18,232 nucleotides of DNA, taken from Gemmatimonadota bacterium (lineage in GTDB: Bacteria; Gemmatimonadota; Gemmatimonadetes; Longimicrobiales; Longimicrobiaceae). The stretch is from the NCBI GenBank assembly GCA_019348475.1, contig JAHWJJ010000021.1, forward strand, positions 1-18,232. Reading direction: 5' to 3'. Below, piece by piece: positions 1 to 6,064 of the stretch. The notes under the pieces were generated by a model. That model saw only the letters and a list, made by a program, of their open reading frames with translations. It did no database searches and was not told the origin of the DNA. A program made the position numbers and the translations under genes. The number at the start of each line of letters is the position of its first letter. The stretch's first letter is position 1.

Positions 1-2
1 AG

Positions 3-491
3 GCACCGAAGCTCGCGTCAGCAACGCAAGACCTGTACCGGTACCTCGTGCGCCTTACGGGCGACCCTGACCTGGCGGCGGATGCCGCCCAGGAGGCGTT
101 CGTCCGGCTGGTCGAACGGCCGCCGCAGGACCGGCACCTGCGGGCCTGGCTGTTCGCGGTAGCCACCAACGTGGTCCGCGACGCGGCCCGTGCGCGTGCG
201 CGCTGGTTCAAGCTGCTGACCGCGTCGCCGGACCGCGCGCCCGTGGGCGACGTGCCGGCGCTGCCCGACGTGCAGGCCGAGAGCAGCGAACGGCGCAAGG
301 TGGTTCGCGCCGCGCTCGACCGGCTGTCGTGGAAGGAGCGAACGGTGCTGCTGATGAGGGAGGAGGGCTTTGCCCACCACGAAATCGCGGTGGCGGTTGG
401 AACCACGACCGGTTCGGTGGGCACCATGCTGGCGCGCGCGCTCAACAAGCTGTCGAACGAGCTCGCCCCAACCTCGGAGAGCCTGAAATGA
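3..491 (+). CDS. RNA polymerase ECF sigma factor, 5' end cut off by the window
   Basis: The reading frame is open from the first bases and encodes about 162 residues up to TGA at 489-491. The first visible residues (LYRYLVRLTGDPDLAADA) already belong to sigma region 2, so only a short N-terminus is missing. Region 2 continues through AQEAFVRL and a segment of the form HLRAWLFAVATNVVRD. Region 4 is a helix-turn-helix with LSWKERTVLLMREEGF and VGTTTGSVGTMLARAL. This is the two-domain layout of ECF sigma factors, which direct RNA polymerase to a small regulon when released from an anti-sigma factor. The GTG at 48 is inside region 2 and is not the true start. The stop overlaps the start of the next gene (ATGA, 488-491), as is usual for a sigma/anti-sigma pair. 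The regulon cannot be named from the sequence. Confidence 0.93.
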   Translation, partial: APKLASATQDLYRYLVRLTGDPDLAADAAQEAFVRLVERPPQDRHLRAWLFAVATNVVRDAARARARWFKLLTASPDRAPVGDVPALPDVQAESSERRKVVRAALDRLSWKERTVLLMREEGFAHHEIAVAVGTTTGSVGTMLARALNKLSNELAPTSESLK

Positions 492-1378
492 ACCTGACCG
501 CAGGGTCCCGCCCCCGGCATCTGGAGGACGGAGACCTGGTTGCATACATGGACCACCAGATGGACCGCGCCCGCTCGCGATGGGCCGCGGGCCACCTGGA
601 GGGCTGCGCGCAGTGCGCGGCCCGGATGGACGCCATGCAGGCCCGCGCGAACGCGGTGTCGGCGTGGCTGGACGGAGTGGATGAGCCCGTGCCCGCCGAG
701 CGCCGGGAGCGGGCGGTGGCCGCCGTGCAGCGGGCGCGCTTTCGCGGCCGCGCAGCGCATGGATGGGGAAGGCAGGGAACGCTGGCCGCCGCGGCCTCGG
801 TGGCCATGCTGCTCACGGTGGCCTTCGGCACGCCGCCCGGCCGCGCCTGGGTGGGAGGCGCGGCGGAGCGGCTGGGCTTTGGCGGCCCCGGCGCGCGGGA
901 GACGGTGTCTGCCCCGGCCGCCGCCCCGGAGCACGAGCAGGCCGGCGCGCCCGCCGCGGCGGAGTCTGCCCTGGCCAGGGTAGAGCCGGCGGCGCCCACG
1001 GCGGCGGGACGGGGGGCGCGCCGCCCGGGGCTGCCGCCGGGAATGTCGGCGCCGGTGCGCTTCAGCCCCTCCGCCAACTACGTGCTGCTGCAGGTGGATT
1101 CGCGGCAGCGGCAGGGCGCGGTGACCATCTGGGTGCAGGACGCCGACCACGCCGAGGGGCAGATCGTCGCCGGGCGCACGGGCGAGACGCTGGAGCCGCT
1201 CCCCGACGGGCTGCGCCTGCGCAACACGCGCTCGTCGCGCGCGGACTACACCATCATGGTGCCCACGCGCTACCGCTTCATCCGCCTCAAGATCGGCGAC
1301 GAGCCCGAGACCACCATCGCGGTGTCGCGGGCCGACCGGGCCTGGCTGTGGACGGTGAACCTGGCAGCAGGCGGCTGA
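488..1378 (+). CDS. membrane-anchored zinc-type anti-sigma factor
   Basis: The protein has 296 residues. The start is the ATG overlapping the sigma factor stop; the longer open frame from 329 lies inside the sigma gene. The N-terminal region carries H36-x3-C40-x2-C43 (HLEGCAQC), the zinc motif of ZAS-type anti-sigma domains that bind ECF sigma factors. One transmembrane segment is likely at about residues 97-114 (GTLAAAASVAMLLTVAFG). An Ala/Pro-rich linker of about 65 residues follows, then an outer C-terminal domain of about 110 residues with alternating beta-type sequence (YVLLQVDS, VTIWVQDA, YTIMVP, FIRLKIGD). I do not recognise that outer domain; by position it should be the sensing part. 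Inferred role: it holds the upstream sigma factor at the membrane until a signal arrives in the periplasm. Confidence 0.88.
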   Translation: MNLTAGSRPRHLEDGDLVAYMDHQMDRARSRWAAGHLEGCAQCAARMDAMQARANAVSAWLDGVDEPVPAERRERAVAAVQRARFRGRAAHGWGRQGTLAAAASVAMLLTVAFGTPPGRAWVGGAAERLGFGGPGARETVSAPAAAPEHEQAGAPAAAESALARVEPAAPTAAGRGARRPGLPPGMSAPVRFSPSANYVLLQVDSRQRQGAVTIWVQDADHAEGQIVAGRTGETLEPLPDGLRLRNTRSSRADYTIMVPTRYRFIRLKIGDEPETTIAVSRADRAWLWTVNLAAGG

Positions 1379-1397
1379 TCCAGGGCGGCCTGGACGG

Positions 1398-1442
1398 ACG
1401 ACGGCCCTCTCCCGGCGCGCGCGGGGGAGGGCCATCGTCGTT
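1398..1442 (+). terminator. hairpin after the sigma/anti-sigma operon
   Basis: Twenty bases after the anti-sigma stop, GGCCCTC pairs with GAGGGCC, and the outer ACGAC pairs with GTCGT across a small bulge. The stem is GC-rich and there is no strong T-run, so it is a terminator-like hairpin rather than a textbook intrinsic terminator. Confidence 0.5.
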
Positions 1443-1550
1443 CCACGACCCGTTCGCTCGGATCGGATGGAGCCGCCATGGGCCGGAAACGGAATGGGCG
1501 CCGCACCGAGTCCACGGAAGCTCCGAGCCCGGTTGTCCACTCGGTCGTCC

Positions 1551-1770
1551 AGCGTCCAGCCGGGGCTGCCCTTTACAGATCGCAATCGGGTGGATGATGT
1601 GCCCCCGCCGCCCCTCCGCCGCGCCACCTCCATCCTGCCCATCCAAAAAATGCCGATCCCGTCCCCTCGCCGGCAGCATCCTCTTTCCCAAGGGACACCG
1701 GCATCCTGCCGATCCCATCCGTCCGCCTCCGGCCGTCGCACCCGCTTCCATCCAGCACCGCCCGCCTTCC
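1551..1770 (-). repeat. 220-bp interspersed repeat, copy A
   Basis: This block is clearly related to 4945-5166 in the same orientation. Identical stretches include 25 bp at 1578-1602 (equal to 4972-4996) and 24 bp at 1663-1686 (equal to 5057-5080), plus CCTCCGGCCGTCGCACCCGC near the right end. It lies between convergent genes, 63 bp downstream of the minus-strand PPC gene. Read on the minus strand it contains TGCCG, 15 bases, CGGCA and then T6 (the A-run at 1645-1650), which is a weak terminator-like arrangement for that gene. Minus-strand open frames in both copies look alike only because the DNA is repeated. The rest of the 1379-1832 gap holds a hairpin and an octamer array; I see nothing in 1443-1550. 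Confidence 0.85.
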
Positions 1771-1781
1771 CCCCACCACCC

Positions 1782-1829
1782 GTTCACCCGTTCACCCCTT
1801 CACCCGTTCACCCGTTCACCCCTTCACCC
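1782..1829 (-). repeat. six tandem octamers (G/C)TTCACCC after the PPC gene stop
   Basis: The plus strand reads six exact 8-bp units in the order GTTCACCC, GTTCACCC, CTTCACCC, repeated twice (a 24-bp period). On the sense strand of the minus-strand PPC gene this is GGGTGAAG/GGGTGAAC, starting three bases after its TGA stop (1833-1835). Because the period is 8, TGA triplets occur in all three frames. A similar array follows the LanC gene at 18038-18077. Confidence 0.9.
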
Positions 1830-1832
1830 CTG

Positions 1833-2993
1833 TCACTCCATCGCTCCATCACGGGCCGATTCCACCACCAGCGTGTAGCCGCCGGTCTGGCCGCTGCTGA
1901 AGGAGTTGGCGCGGATCACGTACTCGCCGTCTTCCGGGAGGGTGATCTCCATCAGCGTGTTGGTGCCGTCGCCGCCGTCGTCCATGGTGGCGATCTCCTC
2001 GAAGTCGCCGCAGCCGGCGTCCAGGCGTCCGATGGCCACGTACGTGTCGAAGTCGTCAGAATCCATCCGGATGCGCAGCTGCTCGCCGGCGCGCCCCTGG
2101 TAGCTCCACAGTTCGTAGAACGAGCCGTCCGTCTCCAGGACGGGGTCGTCCTCGTCCAGCTCACCGCTCACCCGCTGACCGGCCGGCAGCGGGCGCGGCG
2201 GCTGCGGGGCGCGGGCGATCCGCTCCTGGAGGGCCAGCGTGTACGCGCCCCCCTCGTCCCCGTACGAGCTGGCGCGGATCACGTACTCGCCGTCCCGGTC
2301 CAGCACGTGGCTCAGCCGCGAGTTGGTGCCCTCGGAGCCGCCGTCGTCGTCCGTGGCCAGGGAGACGAACCGGCCGTTCTCCATCCGCCCCAGGTTCAGG
2401 TAGGTGTCGAACTCGTCGGACTCCATCCGCGCGGTGAGGCGCTGGCCGGCGCGCCCCCTGAAGGTCCACACGTCGTACAGCCGGTCGCCCTCTTCGTCCG
2501 TCCAGTCCGTCTCCGTCAGCTCGGCCGTGACGGAGGCGCCCACGGCGATGGGCCGCGCCTGGCCGGTCGTGGGCTCCGGCGCGGGGTGCAGCCCCACGAC
2601 GAAAGCGCCCGCGCCGTCCTCGGCGAACGACTGGGCCACGATCAGGTAGGTGCCGTTCTCGGGCAGGGTGACGCGCAGGCGCGAGTTGGTGTTTTCGCCG
2701 CTGTCGTCGTCGCTCTTCAACTCGTCCATCAGCGGCCCCACCACCCGGCCGACGATGAGGTAGGTGTCGAAATCGGCGGATTCCATCGTGGCCACCAGCC
2801 GCTGCCCGGCGGCGCCCTGAAAGCGGTACACGCGGAACGCGCCGCGTCCAAACACGTGCGGATCGCCCGCGCCTATGGACCCGGTGACGCTCTGACCCAC
2901 CGTGATGGGCTCGGTGCCGGGCTGCGCCTGCGCGCCCAGGGGAAACGCGCACAGCAGACAGGCCGCGAACGCGGCGCGGTGCAGCTGGTTCAT
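1833..2993 (-). CDS. secreted protein with three PPC domains
   Basis: The protein has 386 residues. The start at 2993 is chosen because it gives a clean signal peptide (MNQLHRAAFAACLLCAFPLG, likely cut after AQA at 23) and has GGAG nine bases upstream on the minus strand; the open frame extending to 3485 has no such support. The mature protein is three repeats of the bacterial pre-peptidase C-terminal (PPC) beta-sandwich fold, at about 31-136, 150-257 and 271-379. FDTY recurs at 75, 195 and 315, exactly 120 residues apart, and each repeat has an acidic turn (DDDSG, DDDGG, MDDGG) and an end of the form GTYLI or GEYVI. PPC domains usually sit behind secreted proteases. Here there is no catalytic domain, so it is probably an exported binding or surface protein. 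Its true partner is unknown. Confidence 0.9.
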   Translation of the reverse strand: MNQLHRAAFAACLLCAFPLGAQAQPGTEPITVGQSVTGSIGAGDPHVFGRGAFRVYRFQGAAGQRLVATMESADFDTYLIVGRVVGPLMDELKSDDDSGENTNSRLRVTLPENGTYLIVAQSFAEDGAGAFVVGLHPAPEPTTGQARPIAVGASVTAELTETDWTDEEGDRLYDVWTFRGRAGQRLTARMESDEFDTYLNLGRMENGRFVSLATDDDGGSEGTNSRLSHVLDRDGEYVIRASSYGDEGGAYTLALQERIARAPQPPRPLPAGQRVSGELDEDDPVLETDGSFYELWSYQGRAGEQLRIRMDSDDFDTYVAIGRLDAGCGDFEEIATMDDGGDGTNTLMEITLPEDGEYVIRANSFSSGQTGGYTLVVESARDGAME

Positions 2994-3357
2994 GGGGCTG
3001 GGCTCCGGGTGCGGGAAAGAGAGGGAGTGCGTCGGCCGCCGCGGGCGCCGACGCAAGGTGCTGGAGGTGACGCGGCGCGGCCGCAGCGGCTGCCGGCGCG
3101 GAAAACCGCTACCGCGGGCGGAAGGACGGAATTCCCGCGGGATCGTCTTCAATGTACCGGTTCCCACGCGGCGCGCCAGCAGAAACGGTGTGGGGGAAAG
3201 AGCCGGGGGGGGTGCCGCGCTCCCCGTCCTCCCCGCGCGGCGACATCCGGGTCGGCAGCCACCGGACAGACCTTTTGACGGTCCCGCGGGTTCAACGCTA
3301 CCATCCAGGGACGGACGGTCCCGTCCCCGCCGTGAACCCGCGCGCACCGACAGGATC
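2994..3357. other. divergent intergenic region
   Basis: This gap separates the minus-strand PPC gene from the plus-strand DUF2007 gene, so it should hold promoters for both. A good plus-strand candidate is at 3275-3304. I found no convincing minus-strand promoter. Plus-strand open frames crossing the gap have compositions unlike the neighbouring proteins and I do not take them as genes. Confidence 0.6.
3275..3304 (+). promoter_or_regulatory. sigma-70-type promoter candidate for DUF2007 and sugar dehydrogenase
   Basis: TTGACG (3275-3280) and TACCAT (3299-3304) are separated by 18 bases, with five of six and four of six matches to the consensus. The expected transcription start is near 3311, leaving a leader of about 47 bases before the ATG at 3358. 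This is a pattern match only. Confidence 0.45.
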
Positions 3358-3636
3358 ATGTCCCGCAGCGAAGGATGGGTGGTGGTGGCGACGTTCGGCG
3401 CCGTGTGGGAGGCCGACTTCGCGGTGGAGACGCTGCGCGAGGCCGGGATCCCGGCGATGGTGGACAACGGGCCCAACGTGGGCATCTTTGGCCCCGGCTT
3501 TCAGGGCGGCTCGCAGTTCGGCGTGCGGGTGCGCGTGCCCTGGCACCGCGAGCACGACGCCCGCGACCTGCTGCAAGACGATGCGCCGGACGACGGCGTG
3601 CACGGTTCACCCGACCGACTTCCGGAGGCGCCATGA
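3358..3636 (+). CDS. DUF2007 family protein (putative signal-transducing protein)
   Basis: The protein has 92 residues. Its first 75 match the DUF2007 pattern: an opening strand (WVVVATFGAVWEADFAVETL), a central REAGIPAMVDN, a Gly/Phe-rich turn (FGPGFQGG), and a closing strand VRVRVPWHREHDARDLL. The family is small and often called 'putative signal transducing', but its biochemical role is not established. The last 15 or so residues are polar and Pro-rich. ATG 3358 is chosen because the domain begins directly after it. The TGA overlaps the start codon of the next gene (ATGA, 3633-3636), so the two are probably translationally coupled. Confidence 0.8.
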   Translation: MSRSEGWVVVATFGAVWEADFAVETLREAGIPAMVDNGPNVGIFGPGFQGGSQFGVRVRVPWHREHDARDLLQDDAPDDGVHGSPDRLPEAP

Positions 3637-4778
3637 CCCCCCGCATCCCGCTCCCCTTTCTGCTGCTCGCCGCCGCCTGCTCCGGCGGCCCCTCCGGCGG
3701 CGGCCCCCCCGCGGGGGAGGCGAACGTCCGTTTGCAGCGGGTGGCGGAGGGGCTGCAGTCGCCGGTGCACCTCACGGCCACCGCCGGCGACGCGCGGCTG
3801 TTCATCGTGGAGCAGCCTGGGCGCATCCGCATCGTCCGCGACGGGGCGCTGCTCCCCACGCCCTTCCTGGACATCACCGAAAAGGTGTCCGCGGGGGGCG
3901 AGCGGGGGCTGCTGAGCGTTGCGTTCCATCCCCGGTACGCGTCCAGCGGCTTCTTCTTCGTCAACTACACCGACACGCGCGGCGACACGCGCATCGAGCG
4001 CTACCGCGTGAGCGCCGACCCCGACCGCGCCGATCCCGCCACGGCCCAGCTGGTCCTGGCCGTGGAGCAGCCGTACGGCAACCACAACGGCGGGCTGGTG
4101 GCGTTCGGGCCGGACGGCAAGCTGTACGTGGGGATGGGCGACGGCGGCGGGAGCGGCGACCCCCAGGAGACGGGGCAGGACCCCGCGCGGCTGCTGGGCA
4201 AGCTGCTGCGCCTGGACGTGGACGGGGCGCCGCCGTACGCCATCCCCGCCGACAACCCTTACGCCGGGCGCACGGACCGGCGGCCGGAGATCTGGGCGAT
4301 GGGGGTGCGCAACCCGTGGCGCTTTTCCTGGGACCGCACGGCCAACCTGCTGTACGTCGCGGACGTGGGGCAGAACCGGCTGGAGGAGGTAAACGTGGTG
4401 CCGGCGGGGGCGGGCGGGCTGAACTACGGGTGGGACGTGATGGAGGGGACGGACTGCTTCGAGCCCTCCAGCGGCTGCGAGCGCGCGGGGCTGGTGCTGC
4501 CCGCGGCGGAGTACACGCACTCCGACGGATGCTCGGTCACCGGCGGGTTCGTGTACCGCGGCCAGGACCTTCCCGCCCTGCGCGGCCACTACTTCTACGC
4601 GGACTACTGCCAGGGGTGGATCCGCAGCTTCCGCTATGCGGACGGCGCCGCCACCGACGCGCGCTCGTGGGCGCTGCAGGACGTGGGCAACGTCTCGTCG
4701 TTCGGCGAGGACGCGCGCGGCGAGCTCTACGTGATCTCGCACCGCGGCGGGGTCTACAAGCTGGTCGCCGGTCGGTAG
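3633..4778 (+). CDS. PQQ-dependent sugar dehydrogenase, lipoprotein (GSDH fold)
   Basis: The protein has 381 residues. The N-terminus is a lipoprotein signal with lipobox LAAAC (C16), then a Gly/Pro-rich linker and a six-bladed propeller typical of glucose/sorbosone dehydrogenases and YliI-like aldose sugar dehydrogenases. Family marks seen: ERGLLSVAFHP (90-100), NHNGGLVAFGPDGKLYVG with H151 as the likely catalytic base, GDGG (169-172) in the calcium/PQQ region, PEIWAMGVRNPWRFSWD, and GLNYGWD. The expected reaction is oxidation of an aldose at C1 using pyrroloquinoline quinone, on the outer face of a membrane. Several extra cysteines in the second half could form disulfides. GGAGG at 3623-3627, five bases upstream, supports the start. 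The preferred sugar cannot be deduced, and no PQQ synthesis genes are in view. Confidence 0.9.
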   Translation: MTPRIPLPFLLLAAACSGGPSGGGPPAGEANVRLQRVAEGLQSPVHLTATAGDARLFIVEQPGRIRIVRDGALLPTPFLDITEKVSAGGERGLLSVAFHPRYASSGFFFVNYTDTRGDTRIERYRVSADPDRADPATAQLVLAVEQPYGNHNGGLVAFGPDGKLYVGMGDGGGSGDPQETGQDPARLLGKLLRLDVDGAPPYAIPADNPYAGRTDRRPEIWAMGVRNPWRFSWDRTANLLYVADVGQNRLEEVNVVPAGAGGLNYGWDVMEGTDCFEPSSGCERAGLVLPAAEYTHSDGCSVTGGFVYRGQDLPALRGHYFYADYCQGWIRSFRYADGAATDARSWALQDVGNVSSFGEDARGELYVISHRGGVYKLVAGR

Positions 4779-5340
4779 AAGCGTCGGCTGCAGCGTCCCG
4801 CTGCAACGAATTGTCATTCCGAGGAAGGCGCCGCGCGCGATCCTGGCCCGTGCTGGACGTCCGGCGCGCCGACCGAGGAATCTACTCACCCGTGCCTGTA
4901 CCCTGCCGCACGCCGGGACTCGCCGGCAAACCACTCCGTTGATCAGCATCCAGCCGGGGCGGCCTTTTACGGATCGCAATCGGGTGGATGATGTGCACCG
5001 GCGGGCCCCCGCCGCGCCACCTGGATCCCTGCCCACTCAAAAAAACGCGGATCCCGCCCCTCGCCGGCAGCATCCTCTTTATCAGGGGACGCCTGCATCC
5101 TGCCGAGCCACTCCGGTTCGCCTCCGGCCGTCGCACCCGCATCCATCCAGCACTCCCCGCCTCCCGGACGCCGGATTCCGGGCGCCGGGGCAGCCGTCAG
5201 CACGGCGGAGTAGCCTTCTTAGTCGGCGCCGGAATCCCTGCAGCGGGACAGATCCCTGGGCGCCTCGCCCGGATCACAGTTTCTTGTTGCGCGACGGGTG
5301 GAGGGGGTTAAGACCGTCCGCTGCTGGCGAGCCTTCAGGA
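4779..5340. other. convergent intergenic region with repeats
   Basis: This 562-bp gap contains no credible gene. It holds a hairpin at 4789-4805 (TGCAGCG, TCC, CGCTGCA; 7-bp stem) eleven bases after the dehydrogenase stop, a weak terminator candidate without a T-run. At 4813-4890 there is an element bounded by TCATTCCGAGGAAGGCG and GACCGAGGAATCTACTCACC, which looks like a dispersed intergenic repeat though only one copy is in view. Copy B of the 220-bp repeat lies at 4945-5166. I see nothing definite in 5167-5340 beyond a 6-bp inverted repeat (CTTCAG/CTGAAG, 5333-5350) across the stop of the next minus-strand gene. Confidence 0.6.
4945..5166 (-). repeat. 220-bp interspersed repeat, copy B
   Basis: This is related along its length to 1551-1770, in the same orientation. 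It starts with AGCATCCAGCCGGGGC (copy A: AGCGTCCAGCCGGGGC) and ends near CATCCATCCAGCA (copy A: TTCCATCCAGCA). It also lies in a convergent gap, 175 bp downstream of a minus-strand gene. On the minus strand it has GCGG, GAT, CCGC, G and then T7 (A-run 5039-5045), a terminator-like feature at the same place as in copy A. Confidence 0.85.
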
Positions 5341-5757
5341 TCAGCTGAAGAAGACGACCATCGCGGCGACCATCCAGTCCCATGCGGCGCAGAAGGGGGG
5401 GAACCAGCGGCGGACGCCGTGCTTTACCACGCCCGTGTGGTGCGCCAGGTCCCACAGCCCGTGCAGCACGAATCCCAGCGCCAGCCACAGCGGCGACCAC
5501 GAGAGCGCCAGCAGCGCCAGCACCACCAGCACGGCTGCGAACACGCCCTCCAGCACCAGCCGCCCCCGCCGGCCCCCGTGGAGCGCCGCGCCCAGGTAGA
5601 TGCCGCCCGTAAGCGCCAGGATCAGCGCCAGCAGGTCGAAGGCGCCGTCCGGGTGCAGGCGGAACAGCAGCAGAAAAGGAAGCGCCAGCGCCAGCCCCAG
5701 GAACACGGGGACCAGCGGAGCGCGCCGGCGGTGCGGGGGAGTGGATTCGGCTTGCAT
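5341..5757 (-). CDS. small integral membrane protein, DUF6010-like
   Basis: The protein has 138 residues. The ATG at 5757 is chosen because the hydrophobic protein begins 12 residues later; the open frame up to 6066 adds about 100 low-complexity residues and would overlap the divergent gene. Four or five transmembrane segments are visible at about 16-33, 40-58, 68-88, 89-104 and 122-137. Two polar motifs stand out: HGLWDLAHH (99-107) and FPPFCAAWDWMVA (119-131). Their arrangement recalls small DUF6010-type membrane proteins, but I am not certain of the family. The His/Asp pairs inside the membrane could bind a metal, which is speculation. It forms a single-gene minus unit. A weak minus-strand -10 (TATCGT, 5808-5803) lies 46 bases before the start. 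Confidence 0.72.
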   Translation of the reverse strand: MQAESTPPHRRRAPLVPVFLGLALALPFLLLFRLHPDGAFDLLALILALTGGIYLGAALHGGRRGRLVLEGVFAAVLVVLALLALSWSPLWLALGFVLHGLWDLAHHTGVVKHGVRRWFPPFCAAWDWMVAAMVVFFS

Positions 5758-6064
5758 CCGGCTCGTCGTCCTGTTGGTCGGCTGCGGTGGAACGGACGGG
5801 GGACGATACGCACCGCCTGGCCCGCCGGCTAGGTCGCCGCCGCACGCATCCGCGGGGCCGCCGCCTTCCAACAACGCGGCGCGCGGCGGCATCCCATCAG
5901 CCACACGGATGCAGCGGCGCGGGCGCGAGGTGGCCGATTTCTTTCGCGCTCCCGCACTCCCGCGCGTTCGCACTCCTTCCCACGCCCCGGCCAACCCCTT
6001 ACTTTCCATGCGTTTTTCCCACGGAACCCGGTCCACCTCCCGTATCTCTCGGCCGAGTGGTTTC
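5758..6064. other. divergent intergenic region
   Basis: This 307-bp gap lies between the small minus-strand membrane gene and the DUF2723 gene. Apart from the weak TATCGT box for the minus gene I see no clear promoter, hairpin or repeat. An in-frame ATG at 6008 is an alternative start for the DUF2723 protein. Confidence 0.5.

Noticed and set aside
1287..1787. Minus-strand ORFs in both 220-bp repeats with similar peptides
   Set aside because: The similarity follows from DNA repetition. The copies have indels that shift frames and no ribosome sites, so a non-coding repeat is more likely.
1782..1829. Short tandem units considered as a CRISPR array
   Set aside because: The units are 8 bp with no spacers and no cas genes; this is a simple tandem repeat.
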